Positions 1-12,459 of a stretch of 64,000 bases of DNA are shown piece by piece. Position 1 is the first letter of the stretch; the number at the start of each line of letters is the position of its first letter. Origin of the DNA: Symsagittifera roscoffensis (taxonomy: Eukaryota > Xenacoelomorpha > Acoela > Convolutidae); the NCBI RefSeq assembly GCF_963678635.1, contig NC_087069.1:19130660-19194659 (forward strand), given 5' to 3'. The notes beneath the pieces are model-generated. The model was not told the DNA's origin and did no database searches. It saw only the letters and a program-made list of their open reading frames with translations. Made by a program: the position numbers and the translations under genes.

Positions 1-954
1 TTGAAATCAAAAATTGATAACTGGATCACTCTAAATGACATATTTTCCAAGTAGGTTCCCGAAATATTTTGAAAGTTTGGTTATAAAGCACATCAGAAAA
101 AACTCTTGATTGTCGGAGTTTGCGTCATCGACTCAGCGCAAACAGCCAAAGTTATGCTAATTATAGATCTTTATTTACTCATCTCCTGAGTGCAATCTTC
201 TATCGTATAATCAACTTGGATTTATCCAGAAAATCGAGAGGCCCGAGTCGGACTGAGAATGGAGCCACCAGCGTTACTCGCGTTGCAGATAGCAGTCTAA
301 CAGTGAGCCACAGCTGCAGTCGGCAGACAAACGATTTTAGCCAAATATAAAAGCAAGTTGCTACCAAAAAAATGATTGGAATGCATCAATCTCAGTTATA
401 CGTGGAGCCAATATGAAAAGTTTTCAGTCTCTTTTGTGATTCTTGCTGCTTTGTTCTGAGAAATTATCTTTGTTCTGCTTTGTTCTGAGTGAATTGAATA
501 CTTAATGGTTAGTTGTTTGTTTTGTAATCTAAATTAAATAAAACAAAAAAAGAACAAAAGATTTTTTTGCCATTTAATCTTGAAATTTCCAAGAAGTTGG
601 TGCTTTTTCAGATACATGTCTGAAAAATGATTGCTCTAGAGAAGTAAAAATACTAAAAGAAGATTGCGTTGTTTAAAGTGCACAAACTTAAAACTTCCGA
701 AAAAAATGAATTGAATATCACAAATTGTTCAACCTCTGCACAGAACAACTTTTCTTTCTCAAAAATATATATTTTAACTTTCATTTTATCAAAGCTAGAA
801 TATATTTTTTTCGATTTTATATAGTAGCTCAAACCATCAATTTTGCATAGCTACGGGGCAAAAAGGCAAAAAAACAGTTGAAATTCTGTTTGATAGCTTT
901 TTCAAAACTAGTTACTAATGAGTTTTTTGGAAAAACAAAAAACTTCATCAGCGA
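1..954. other. AT-rich gene-free stretch
   Basis: The sequence is AT-rich with many homopolymer runs. The longest open frame (76 codons at 120-350) has no recognisable domain and no coding character, so I see nothing supportable here. Confidence 0.6.
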
Positions 955-1110
955 GAAAGCAACATATTGTGAAACATTGAGACAGTGATAGTTTTGGTTC
1001 GCAACAAAATTTTCAGCCATTGTTTTAAGATTTGTAATTTTTTTTAAAAGTTCGTTTCTGATTCACATCTGGGTTCTTTTAGGTCGATATATCCTAATTG
1101 ACTTTTAGGC
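955..1110 (+). repeat. Left arm of an inverted repeat (partner about 2095-2245)
   Basis: This arm reads as the reverse complement of about 2095-2245 with scattered mismatches. Shared words include GAAACATTGAGACAGT, CAGCCATTGTTTTAAGATTT and TCTGGGTTCT. The arms are about 150 bp and are separated by about 1 kb of AT-rich DNA. They could be two inverted copies of a small repeat family or the ends of a non-autonomous transposon. No target-site duplication was identified. Confidence 0.75.
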
Positions 1111-2094
1111 TGCAGTTTAACCGTAGACTAATGTACACTGACTAGACTTGTATATTATGTTGCTTTCTCACTGATTAACGTTTTTGTTGTTCGAAAAGTT
1201 TTTGTTGTTCTATGTGGCAAAACTTCACGAACAGTGATTACATTTAAGTGAATAACAGCAGCTTAATGTTTGCACTTTGGGTGAAACGTGCAATCATCTG
1301 ATTTATCAAAGATATTTAAAAGTGAAGAAATATGAAAACGTTTGAAACCTGCTAATGAAGGGCCTTGCTTAGGACATGAAATTTAAACAAAGTTGATAGT
1401 GACAACGGCAAAAGAAGCAACGTGTTGCAAGATTGTCCACAGAGAGTAGAATTCTTTTACAGGCCTTCCTAAACAAAAACTTAAACACATAAACAAGCAT
1501 AACAAATTCTATTTTAAAACAACTAATTCACAACTTCATTTATCTAAAATTAAAACAAAAAAGATGCACCTATTCATGAATTGTACATATTCCTGTAAAT
1601 AATAAAATTACGCTGAGGTGACACAAACAAGACTTTTATGGAGAAAACAGGGTCTAAAACAAGATTACTTCGAGTTTTTTCTTTTAGACAAAGATAAATA
1701 AACGCACACAGGCGTAAACACAAATTTCAGATGAAGAAATCATACGAATTTCGACACTCACATATCCACATTTTATACATAAAAAAAAAACACTCTTTAT
1801 ATATAAATAACTAGTTAGATTTTTTTAGAAATATGAAACAAAATATTCAAAAGTTTTTATTATGAGTTGTTTTTCTGATTAAAACTGCACGTATGAGATT
1901 AGTCATTTCAAGAAACGATTGAATAGATCTGTAAAAACTTATCCTACACTATAGGTATATATAGGCATAGAAATACGTTTTAACGTAGTGTCTGGTTCAA
2001 TTTTAGTATGTTGGTAATTATTCAGAAATCAAGCGCAAAATAAATGAGATGAATTGTTTTTCTTCTCAAAGTTGCGCTTCTGATGGCATAAGTT

Positions 2095-2245
2095 TGGTTA
2101 TATAATTGAGGGTATATCAACCTTATAGAACCCAGACATGAATCAGATACAAACTTTAGAAAAAATTACAAATCTTAAAACAATGGCTGACAATTTTGTT
2201 ACCAAAATTATTACTGTCTCAATGTTTCAATACAATTTAAATAAG
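2095..2245 (-). repeat. Right arm of an inverted repeat (partner about 955-1110)
   Basis: On the minus strand this segment matches the left arm through GAAACATTGAGACAGT, CAGCCATTGTTTTAAG and TCTGGGTTCT, with point differences. The 1-kb interior (1111-2094) has no open frame of note. Confidence 0.75.
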
Positions 2246-2879
2246 TAGTTGAGATCAGTTTTTTAAATATCAAAGGACTATTCGGAACGCCCAAAAAAGT
2301 TTTCAACAATTTGTTTTGAAAGTTTCCCACTCTATGCAATGTAGTAAGCCTGGGGTTTTCCGACCACTGAAAAGCTCATCACGACTCACAGGTCAATTTT
2401 GAGTTGAGCTTTGATACTGGTGTTTCCTTGCGAACCTCTGTTTCTAAAATTTGCGTTGTAAAAAAATCAGGTTTAAATCAATTTCAATGTATTTAAATAT
2501 GTTTATACCTAAATGTAATGAATGATTTTTGGGTGAACATTTATGTTTATCTATAAACAAATGCATGTAAAAATCTTTATGTATGAGTGTTTGCATGCAG
2601 GTTGATATGTATTTTCTGTAAGTTTGAGGACGTTTTTTCCTTGTGTGCTTGAAAAATTCTGTTCTTTTTTTCTTATTTTTCCTTATGTTCTTTAAAACTA
2701 AAAGAATAGCTATAAACCAACTTGGTTTTTTTCTAATTTTTCTAGTGTTTCTTGAAAGTTTGATAAGATACTATAAGCATAGTTTTTATGTAAGAATAAA
2801 CGCTTTGCGCATGTGGGTAATATTGACGGTATGTATCTATGAAAAAAAGTACAGTTTTTCGCATGTTTGTATGTGATTA

Positions 2880-4290
2880 AAAATGTATGCTCATACTGGT
2901 GGTGCGTTATTCATTCGTTTTTATATATTTGTGTATGTTTGTATGTTCTTATGTAAGTAGGAACTCTTGACTGCATGTTCCTTTGTCTAATTGAGTAAGT
3001 GGAAAATTTTTTTTTCGTTAAAATGTATGTTCTCAATTTAGGAGAATTTAAAAATTAGCTTCTTTGTAGACTGGTACAAACTTATAGTTGACGTGGAATG
3101 TTTAGAAGGAAAGTGTGTACATAGTGTAGTTGGGTGCTTTTAAAAGTACAATCCATTATTCTTTGTAGGCAAGTACTTATGCATATTCGTGTATGAGTAT
3201 GAAAGGTATGTTTATATGATTATATATATGTACGTATAAAAGCCAGTCTGTAATGCGTGATTCTTTTTGTCTGAAAAAGTGTAATTATTTGTCTCGAAAG
3301 TATGAATTGTATGTTTGCTGGTTTGTGTGTTTACAATTGGTTAAAAATGCAGGTCAGTAAAATTTTTGCATGTGTGTAAGTAAAAAGTTTTCATAATTTT
3401 GAATGTAGATTTTTAAGTATGTAAGCAAGTATGTAAAAATTAATTTTTTGTTTGTATCTATGCACATACTTATGTATGTATGGTAGTTTGCTTGCATTCT
3501 ATTTATATGTGTGTGTTTGTACGTTTGACTGAAAAAATGAATTTATGTCTATAGGTCGGTTTCTATGCATGTATCGTTGTATTTAGGTACGTATGTATAT
3601 AGGCAGGTAGGTGTTTAAATATGTATGTAAGTATTTCTGCATGTACTTTTGTATGTATATAAGTATGGGTGTATGTATAATTTTTTGTATGCCTGTTTTT
3701 ATGATTGTCTGTAGGTAAGACTTTGTATGTTTTTGCCTGTAAGGAGGTATGTATGTATGTATAATCGTATGTATTTCAGTAGGTTTTTTTGGATGACCTT
3801 TTGTATGTATGTATGTTCTTAAAAATGTCTTCAAGTAAAACTTATTTTTGAATTTATGTATTTATTCATATATAAGTGATAGGTATATATGTAAGTATGT
3901 ATGTATGTATGAATGTATGTACGAATGTATGTGTGTATGTATACAAGTATGTATGTAAGTATTTGTGTATGTATGTTTGTTTTTATGTATATATTTACGT
4001 ATATATGCTTTTAGTATGGGTGTATGTTTTTGTTTTTCTTTGTAAGTTTGTATGAATGTCTTATGTAAGTATTTATACGTGTATGTATGTATGTATGTAT
4101 GTATGTATGTATTTATGGTTGTATGTATGTATGTATGTAAGAAAGAATGTCTGACTTAGTTTTGTAAGTAAACACGTAAGTTTGCAATTTATGCTAATGT
4201 ACGTATGTTAATATTTGTAAAAAAAAATAGGTAATTTTGTTTTGTGGGTGTTTGTCTGTTTGAGTATATGTGTAATCGTTTATTTTATTT
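2880..4290. repeat. Degenerate (GTAT)n low-complexity tract
   Basis: The plus strand is dominated by GTATGTAT and variants (GTAAGTAT, GTTTGTAT). The purest stretches lie at about 3896-3975 and 4083-4140. Long pseudo-frames on the minus strand rich in Thr, Ile, His and Tyr are by-products of the repeat, not genes. Confidence 0.9.
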
Positions 4291-4668
4291 TATTTAAAAA
4301 TCTATATGTACCTCACTCCATTTTTTAATCTTTCTCCATAAGTTCTTAGAATATTCTAAAATAATCAACCAGATACTATAATGATAGTCTTTTAGAGTTT
4401 CTTGATTTGAAGACATCCAGGTAACCTAAGTAAAAACATTAGAATTTGGAAAAGTGGCAAATGCAGCATCGACTAAAAATAAAACTTACCTGCAGTCAAT
4501 GACCACAAAAACTGTACTTGAATCGTAACAGGTAAGATCTGTTTTCAAATTTTCTCAACAACAAGTCCAATTGGCAACAGCATGTAGTCCAAATTGTCAA
4601 TAAACTGTTGCTCATAGAGATATTGATTACAATAAACAAATTATCAGAAGATAAATATGGCCTTTTGA

Positions 4669-4868
4669 NNNNNNNNNNNNNNNNNNNNNNNNNNNNNNNN
4701 NNNNNNNNNNNNNNNNNNNNNNNNNNNNNNNNNNNNNNNNNNNNNNNNNNNNNNNNNNNNNNNNNNNNNNNNNNNNNNNNNNNNNNNNNNNNNNNNNNNN
4801 NNNNNNNNNNNNNNNNNNNNNNNNNNNNNNNNNNNNNNNNNNNNNNNNNNNNNNNNNNNNNNNNNNNN
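4669..4868. other. Assembly gap (200 N)
   Basis: Exactly 200 unspecified bases are present, which is typical of a scaffold join. The true length may differ. Confidence 0.99.
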
Positions 4869-6121
4869 TAATTGCAAACAAAAAGCTGATTCCATAACAG
4901 CGCAATTTAGCTTAGTATAAGCATATCTAACTATTTGTTTTTGAATTCATTAATTTATATCGGCTTCCGCAAACACTGTGGCAGAAACCGCAATTTTGCC
5001 AGTTTTTCCACCAATTTTTCAGCAATTTCCCGCATTTTTAGTGGTTTTTCCAGCGGTACAATCTTTCAGCTTTTTTTGTGGAATCAAAACGGTTAAAAGA
5101 TCAAAAACTAGTAGCAATCTGCCCATTTTGCTACAAATCAAATTTTGGTGTCTCTGCTGATTCCGCTTGCAATTAACAAAAAACCCATTTGCTTGGCAAC
5201 AAAAGGAACGAAAGATAACGCTTGAAAAAACTCGGTTGGAATTTTTATCTAATAGAGAGTTCAATGTTTCTTAACTGAGTTTCTCCATTTGAGTATGGGT
5301 TGAGCTTTCCAGACTATTGGCGATGATATCAGCTCGATGACGTAAACGTTTACGAATATAGTTATTAGTAGAGACATTATAACCGACATTGCTTTCCGCA
5401 TTTGATAAAGGCTGCTTTTAAAATTTTTGTGCTCACAATTTGTATCTTAATAAAAGCGTCCTATTGGATCCGAATAGTCAACCTGGCGTGCGTTTTGTTT
5501 TAAGGCAATTGCGTATTCGTACTGGTCAGCAAACACACTAAAACTATATCAGCCAATCAGCGTCGACATGAGAAAGCAAACATACTAAATGGAAAAAAAA
5601 CTTTGTTTCTTGCTTGCCTCTTTTCTGATTGATTATTATAGCATTTGTGTGCTTACGGACCTGTGCAAAAAATTTGCGCGGTTTTCGAAGTACTGCTATC
5701 GAACCCAACCATCGGTAATCTCAAAAAACTTACTCAGCTTAAAGTTATGGAAGAAAAAACTTTTCTCCAAAAGTTTTTTATGTTAAAGTAAAACACGTTT
5801 CTTTTTAATTTTTTAAATCCTTGGTTAAATCTGGTTGTTTTTGTTATACCACAAACACAAAAAAGTTATCTCACCCAAGCCATCATCATAGATAATGGGT
5901 CTTAGACCGGCTTTGCCCCGATACTCCTTGTGTGCGTTCCAAATTATTTGCATTAGAGGATCGCCTGTGAGAAAAGCATCAGATCGCCTGAAAAATGAGA
6001 AGTTTAAAACGCAATATAACAATCATTTTGATTAACCTTTTTGCTGAAATCAACCCTTCAGATTGTTGAAACCTTTTCATCTCAACCATATTTTAAATCT
6101 GAAAAAAAAAAAATTTATTGA
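4869..6121. other. AT-rich gene-free stretch
   Basis: Short open frames on both strands (60-81 codons) overlap one another and show no domain. No supportable gene or repeat was seen. Confidence 0.5.
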
Positions 6122-6123
6122 TA

Positions 6124-6564
6124 CACTGGTGGACATAAAATGAGAGCAACTCATTTTTTTTTCCATAAAATGCCTGTTTTCAATATCCACTTTTGACAAA
6201 ATGTCAATTGAAATTTTTGAAAAAATGTTAATAAAAATTCAGTACAATTTTTTGCCTAGACCAAGAGCAATATTTGGTTTCAAAGACTTTTCAGAAAAAT
6301 CTAGTTCTGAAAAAACCAGATTTTCACTACGATATAAAATTTAAAATACATAATTAAAATCTGGCATTTTCTGACCTGGATTATATATAAATGTATCACT
6401 GAAAAAAAAGGATTTTTCTCATAGAGTTTAGCTCTGATCAGGTTCTCTTCGTCTATGTAGAAACTGTTCTAAAGTTTGAATGAAATTTTGACCGAAATGG
6501 TCATTGAAAACAGGAGTTTTGGAGAGTAAAAAATGTATTGAGCGCTTTATTTTTTCCACTTGTG
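6124..6564. mobile_element. Tc1/mariner-like MITE with TA target-site duplication
   Basis: The left end reads CACTGGTGGACATAAAATGA. The reverse complement of the right end reads CACAAGTGGAAAAAATAAAG. The ends are flanked by TA at 6122-6123 and TA at 6565-6566. The interior (441 bp in total) has no coding potential. Short imperfect terminal repeats, a TA duplication and small size are known hallmarks of non-autonomous Tc1/mariner elements. The terminal match is imperfect, so the copy is old. Confidence 0.7.
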
Positions 6565-6784
6565 TAACTTTAACTCACAATAGTAAACACTGCCATATAA
6601 ATAGTTAATAATAAGTGTCGTATACCAAATGAGCCAAAGTGAAACTTAAATATCTTGAAAAAATTGGAGCAAGGCGTATTAGGAGATAAGCACTGAGAAG
6701 AAGCTCTCCAAACTTTTTGCTCAGGTTTCTTCTGACAACAAGTCAGTAAGCATTTTTTTCTAAAACAGACTAGGTTTCTTCTTA

Positions 6785-7325
6785 AACTTGCGGAAGGTGC
6801 CTTTTTGAATCGAGCCGATCATTAAAAAAGTTCTGAATTCACATCAAAATAACTTCAATTAAGCATTGCGTGTTTTTCATCATTGCTCTGGAATAGTAGA
6901 TGTTGATGCTAAAGTGGGGAGGGGGATCCCTGATGACCCCCATGTCTTAAGACAGGGAATACCAATGATAAGGTCTTATAGTTTGTGTGATGGTAAGATC
7001 ATAATAAGAAAAAACGATTTTTTTTTTGTTTTTGTGTTGAAGTGTCTAGTTTTTTCGCAAAATGGCGCGCGTTATCTGATTGTTGACTATTGCTGGTTAT
7101 TTACATGTAGTTTGTGGAATGAAGGTCTTTTAATTAGTTTTTGGCACATGGTAAGTCAATGGTAAGAATTTTCGGGCGAAACTTGGACTTTTAAGAAAAA
7201 TTTTTCGAAAAAACTAAAAACACGATAAGATTTGCTATAAGTCGACCTACTTGATTGGATAATCTTGGTTTCGATCCAGCTGAAACTATGCTGAAACCTA
7301 CTGAAACTTTGAAAAAGTCAAGGTT
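6785..7325 (+). repeat. Left terminal inverted repeat of the Maverick-like element
   Basis: The sequence is the reverse complement of about 21100-21752. Shared words include AACTTGCGGAAGGTGCC, AAGCATTGCGTGTTTT, TTGCTCTGGA, GATGACCCCCATG and GGGAATACCAATG, then GCTGAAACCTACT near the inner end. The 99-codon frame at 6866-7165 lies wholly inside the repeat and is probably not a gene. Confidence 0.9.
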
Positions 7326-7329
7326 TTTG

Positions 7330-9480
7330 GAAAAAGAATTGCTAAAAATTTAAGTTTTTGGAAAAAAAGTGAAGAAATCTCATAAATTTGGTTTGCTTCT
7401 GATCTAATTGAAACAAAATACGTACGTACAGAATTAAAATTGAGCTCAAATTGTATTTTAAATGGCATCATGACACAAAAAACTGAATAAAAATGTGAAT
7501 TTTTTCACAATTTTGAAACAAAATATTGAAATACGATAAGTTTTAGCTTGATTTGAGTTAAAAAGCGGGTTATATAACGCTCTCAAGCCTAAGAGAAAAG
7601 CTCATATTAGCTGAATCAAATTTGAATCTCGGACAACAGTGAAAATTGTCGTATTATCGATCGAGAAAATGAAGTAAAAATTTATCAATTCTACACCAAA
7701 TTTTCCATTTGCAATCTTTTATTTATGTAGTCAAATGGTTTTTTTACCAGTTCAGGGAGAGTTTATCTAAAAATCTCATTTAAAATGAACCACAAAAGCA
7801 AAATTCTTTGAACTTTTTAGGTCAAACTCACTGATTCAACTCGTCAGTTTTTTCTCAATGATTAACTCAAATTTGTACAAAAATTCTGAAAAGTTTTTCA
7901 CGTTAATAATAATGAATTTCAGATCGACTGCTAAAATTGACTAAAAAGGAGATACATTTTTTTTCAACTAATTCTTCTTCTTAACTGATGATTATCTCTC
8001 TCTGTTGCTTCTGCAACATAATTTTCATGATTTTTCCGCAGAAATGTTCTATGTTTTAAGGTTATTCTTGCTTTCTGCTTAATACATGTATTCACTGTTG
8101 AACTCTTTTTGCAAGAAAAGTTCGACAGAACTGGAGTAATGAGGAGGAAAATAGTATCAATTGAACGAACAATTTGCTGGCAGAGATGAAATTAGAACTA
8201 ATATCGTCTGATTTCTACGGTGTAGTTTGTACATATTTTCCTTTGAGTTCCTTTGTTCAGTTTCCAAGTAAATACAACTTTTGAGATCATTAACTATCAC
8301 TTTTCATGCAAAGAAGTTAGTAAATTGCTTTTTGTTTTTGATTTCTGTCGTAGTTTTTCTCCAAAACATCCAAGTGAGCAAGAATCAGGGCAAATTAGAA
8401 ATAATGTAAAATAGAGAATATAAAGGTGTACTTTTAAGATTTAAGTTAACGACAGCTCTATCAGTTATATTGTAAAACTTTGTTAATATATAAGATTATC
8501 TAGTTGCTAACATCTAGAATATCTAAATACTTCTAAAAAAGCGCGTCTCAAAAAATTGATATAGCAAAATAAATCAAGGTGTAAACTGGAACAATTTCAT
8601 AAATTTCCGAAATTTATTAAGCAAAAAAACTCTGTTGTAAAAATGATGAAATGAAGATCTTGTAAGCAAGTTTTTGATGTATGTTTTTTGTATCTTTTTT
8701 CAAAAGGTGTCGAATTGGGTCTTCTTTACAAAAATTATTCTCAAAACATCTGATTTGTTATATAAAGTTACCTAATTTATCATTTTCTAATGAAGTACAC
8801 ATAAATACAAATCTTTGAGACTTTTTATAGCGGATTTTTTTGTCAAGATATACTTTATAAGCTAAATTTTAGTGAAATTATCTCAAAACTCCTAATGAAT
8901 GAAAATGAGTTTCTGTCTCTTTTTAGTGTTTTCTCAGTTTCTGCTTCATCTTCTATCTACCAACTTATTTAAATTTGGACAAAATATTACTGAATTTTAG
9001 ATAGAAAATTACATCGTTTCAAAGAATTTTCAATAATCCTAAGCTGAATCAATACTATAAATATTTTACTTAAAGTCTTTAAAAGATTTTCTCAACCTGA
9101 TAACTTTATATTGCTGTTCGAAATCAGATTTTCTATATTGAAGTAAATTTTTGGTTGAGAATGATGTATATCATTATCTTGAAATCTTCAGAAGATAGTG
9201 AAAACAATTTTTTTTTCATCTTTTTTAGTTAGGTATCAGTTTCTTTTCTGTAATCGTCAACTTAATAATGCACTACTCTATGATCACTTTTACAATCCCC
9301 AGACAGGGAAAACCTTAAAATGGCCACAAGGCAAAACCTTTCAATTAGTCGATATTTTACAAACTTTCAGTTTTTCAACAACTTTTAAACAAATAATTAA
9401 CCATTCATTAGCCTTTGTTCTGCAAAATTAACGCAAATTTTTTGCAACAAACTCACCACAAGCTTGCAACCAATTGAATT
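7330..9480. other. Gene-poor left interior of the Maverick-like element
   Basis: The DNA is AT-rich with no recognisable frame on either strand. A 77-codon plus-strand frame at 9198-9431 has no domain. The integrase expected in this class was searched for by eye and not found. Confidence 0.4.
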
Positions 9481-9481
9481 T

Positions 9482-9673
9482 TTACTGTAGATTGAAGATT
9501 TTTGGATCGATTTCCATGGAAAATTTCACAAAAAATTGAACTCGATTTTTGCTGTCTTTATCGTCAATCAAAACCTTTGAATAAAAAAATGACAGATCAA
9601 GATATGTGATGAAAACACTGTATAGTCCTAAATAAAATTTTTCAAAATTATCACGGTTGTATTTCAGACTCAA
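9482..9673 (-). pseudogene. Uncharacterised Maverick-associated coding fragment
   Basis: I do not recognise this 63-codon frame. It is mixed in composition (aromatic and charged residues, with an internal DDKDSK segment) rather than low complexity. It lies on the same strand as the neighbouring fragments up to 13.5 kb, which suggests the remains of a minus-strand gene cluster in the left half of the element. It may be the downstream exon of the zinc-finger frame at 9769-10080. It could equally be a chance frame in AT-rich DNA. Confidence 0.25.
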
Positions 9674-9768
9674 TAAAATTTATTATTCATAGTAACTTCT
9701 CCTAAGTTTTCAAAAAGAAAAAATGAAAAATTTACCTTCTCTTGGAATGTGTATGGAGACTGCTGAGC

Positions 9769-10080
9769 TTATAATTTAACATTATGTTGACAATGCTTCT
9801 TGAAATCATTAGTGAGTTCGTCGCTGCGATAAGTAGAAAAGTTACAATTCGGACACTTCAAAACACCACAGGTTCTACGATCTCTTGATGCATCTTTTCG
9901 TGTGTGTTCTCTGCCATATTCAAGACATATAACTCTTTCGTTTATATTCACTGACGGCATCTCAAGAAAGAACTTGAGAAAAATGGGATATTTACAATGT
10001 CCCGTAATTTTAGGTAAGAATTGTTGAATAGCTTCAAAAAATGAATAAAAGTAAGAAAAAACAGCAAATTTTTTAAACAT
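9769..10080 (-). CDS. Small zinc-finger protein fragment
   Basis: The 103-codon frame ends with a C2H2-like finger: CGVLKCPNC near residue 70, then HCQHN about 20 residues later. Just before it lies an ERVICLEYGREHTRKD-type stretch. The arrangement resembles the finger region encoded at 15398-15814 on the other strand (CPDC followed by KKHAQ), so the two may be paralogous element genes. C2H2-type proteins next to PolB are known in Maverick elements. Their role (DNA binding or structural) is not established. The first 30 residues are aromatic-rich and may not belong to the protein. It has no recognisable partner besides the surrounding minus-strand fragments. Confidence 0.45.
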   Translation of the reverse strand: MFKKFAVFSYFYSFFEAIQQFLPKITGHCKYPIFLKFFLEMPSVNINERVICLEYGREHTRKDASRDRRTCGVLKCPNCNFSTYRSDELTNDFKKHCQHNVKL

Positions 10081-10104
10081 TTGTTTTAAAATGAAAAAAA
10101 AATC

Positions 10105-10330
10105 AGAATGGATAACATCCTATTTGGTCCAGTTGAAAAAAATTAGCCAATCTCACTATGAAGTTTTCATAAGTTTGGATAACAGCCAATCAGATTCGAG
10201 CATTTCTTATAAAGACATTTTGATCTTTTTTGATATCAACCAATCGGAATAGAGCATTACTGATTAGGAAAGTTTTATTTTTTTTTGATATCAACCAACC
10301 AGAATCCTTCACATGAAAAATTTGTAGTTT
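10105..10330. repeat. CCAAT-rich degenerate tandem repeat, about 60-bp period
   Basis: Units share TTGATATCAACCAATCGGAA-like sequence: AGCCAATCTCACTATGAA, AGCCAATCAGATTCGAGCA, AACCAATCGGAATAGAGCA and AACCAACCAGAATC. Each unit carries a CCAAT box. The array lies just upstream of the minus-strand frame at 9769-10080, so it may act as its promoter region. That role is an inference. Confidence 0.6.
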
Positions 10331-10591
10331 TAAGCAATCATAATGAAGTATTCACAGATTTTAAATTAGTTTATACATTAGAAGAAAGCTATGCTTACGA
10401 AACTTCCCAATCAAAAATTTGTTTTCTGAAAAATGTTCTAACATAACTAACATATCTATTTGACACCAAAGTGAGATAGATGAGATTTTTTGTCTGGTTT
10501 ATATCATGATTTCGATAGTCAATTCAATTTTTTTAAATATCTATCAAAAATTTTTTAATCTGTTCTATTTCTAAACAGTGAAAAAAGAAAA

Positions 10592-10990
10592 TTAACAAAA
10601 TATAGTTTTTACTGTTTTCTTTTTGTTATTTTGTAGTATAAACAACCGGTCTATTAAATTTGGATAACCGTCGAAAGATTTTCTGACAAATCTAGTTTTT
10701 GTCTTCGTATCAAATTCAAAATAGTAATCGAATTGTTGTTCCTTATCTCCAATTTTTGTTTCATAAGCTCTTCCATTGTTTTGTTTTTTACTGATTAACC
10801 ACTCAATCTGAGTTAACTCTTCTAAAAACAACCTTGTTGATAAATCTGGCAAAACTTTTTCTTTGTAGTCTCCTCTCAATCTTTTTAACAAAAATTATTA
10901 ATTTTTCAGGGTGTGTCTAATTAAGTTCAAACTAAAACAATCTCCATCAACGTCATCAATCCTCAGCTCCTGTAGTTTTTTGTAGTAATT
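10592..10990 (-). pseudogene. Uncharacterised Maverick-associated protein fragment
   Basis: An open frame of 99 codons (10592-10891) has a normal mixed composition, with a segment rich in Arg, Lys and Asp and a FEFDTKTKTRF strand-like stretch. Coding-looking sequence continues upstream on the same strand to about 10990 in another frame (ELRIDDVDGDCFSLN). The join near 10895 is interrupted by TAATAA-like stops, or by a short intron. I do not recognise the family. Capsid, ATPase or protease genes would be expected here in a Maverick, but no diagnostic motif (Walker A, catalytic His-Asp-Cys) is visible. Confidence 0.35.
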
Positions 10991-11674
10991 CAATTTAAAA
11001 ATCTGATGAATGTCCTTTTCAGACATTGAAAACGTTTTTGAAAGAAACAATTTTCTTTATGAAATAAACAAAGAAACTTTCAAAAAACTCAAATTGCTTT
11101 ATCATTTTCAAAGTATTTTGCAATAACAGTCACCATATAAACTTTTTCCATTTTTTAGAAATTTGATGTACCCAATCAAAAACTCAAATTATGGTGAAAA
11201 AGAATTGAAAACAACAAAGAAAGACAGAAAATTAAACAATTTTGATAATTTTTTCAACTATATTTTTGTTTGTAAGTTTGTTCAGTTCAGACCAAATTTA
11301 CTTACATTTACTTAGATAAAAACAGTAAATAAGTTTTTTTTGCAATAACAGGAAAATTAACTCTTATTTGGCTAATTTTTCATGACAAATTGAAATATTT
11401 TGTATGTTTTGTCTGAATTTTTTTCAGATATTATAATTCTAAATATACAGTTCAGTGAGAAAAATTATTTTTGAACCAATAATGTTCCAATTACCAAACA
11501 TAAAAAACATAACAAAGCATTACTGAGGTTTACTATTGTCAACAAATATAAAGTCTGCCAATTTTTGTGACAGTTCGTTGAATTCTTTCAAAGTATAGTT
11601 GACAATTGCAACTTGCTTCAAGTCTTTCTTTTCCTTTGCAGCCAAAAGCCGAATCTGAATTTAGGGTGGCTTGT

Positions 11675-11977
11675 TCACGTTGTTTTTTTTTCTTTGTGAC
11701 ACACCCTCCTCTTGATGTGTGTTGCTGTTTCATATACTCTACTACAGTCGAGCTCCTGATCCATAGTTGATACTTCACCAGATTTGATTTCATATTTAGG
11801 TACGAATCCAAGATTTTCAGCATCGTGAACAACAGTATTCCGGATTGTGGATATTGCTTCTGCTTCTTTTTCAGTCAGATAAACTTGTTGGGACTTTTCA
11901 AGCTGTCCCAAACCATTTGTTTTTAATATTTGAAAGCACGGTCCAAAGTATTCCCCTCGTAGGATTTTTGGAACCAA
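11675..11977 (-). pseudogene. Uncharacterised Maverick-associated protein fragment
   Basis: A 100-codon frame has non-repetitive protein character. It starts VPKILRGEYFGPCFQ, has a helical EKEAEAISTIRNTVVHDAEN middle and a basic C-terminus. The frame seems to extend upstream past its first ATG through residues reading NWEICL to about 11990. The end near 11700 runs into a Lys-rich, T-run-derived stretch, and coding may continue in another frame to 11539. No family was recognised. Orientation and spacing match the other minus-strand fragments, so this is probably one of the element's structural genes in decay. Confidence 0.4.
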
Positions 11978-12459
11978 ACAAATCTCCCAATTCTTTTTTG
12001 ATTTTTCGAAAATTCAATATAGTTGGGACTATCAACTTTTCTCGACTACCTTTTTAGGAGCAAACTGATCAGATGAGGAGAAAGGAGAGAAATTATTTTG
12101 AGATTAAATTAAAAAGGAAGTGATTTTCATATATGGAAGTAGAACCAATTATGGAAGGATTTCCTAAATGGAAACCGCGTAGGCGTTACTACTACTATAT
12201 AACTCACTTTTCTGCAAAAATCATTTTTCCCAATGGCAGCTGCTATGTGTCGAGCTCTTTCCAGTTTTTACTCAGATTATAATAATAAATCATTGTTTAT
12301 TTCTGTTTCCAACGTTTTGTACGAAAAAAACATAGTAACCCAAGATTATTGCGTGTCTACTCACGATTCTTTCTATTCCTTGAGAAGTTGCAAATTTAAT
12401 TTAATTTTAATAGGATCATCTCTTAACCAAAGTTTTTAACAGAATTTAACAAATATGCA

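Noticed and set aside
3583-3834. A Thr/His/Ile/Tyr-rich minus-strand frame
   Set aside because: It is translated from the degenerate GTAT repeat. No protein character beyond the repeat.
4608-4905. Frames across the assembly gap
   Set aside because: They consist mostly of undetermined residues.
6866-7165. A 99-codon plus-strand frame
   Set aside because: It is confined to the left terminal inverted repeat and has no domain.
7252-7267. GGTTTCGATCC resembling a tRNA B-box
   Set aside because: No tRNA-like stems are present. It lies within the inner left terminal repeat.
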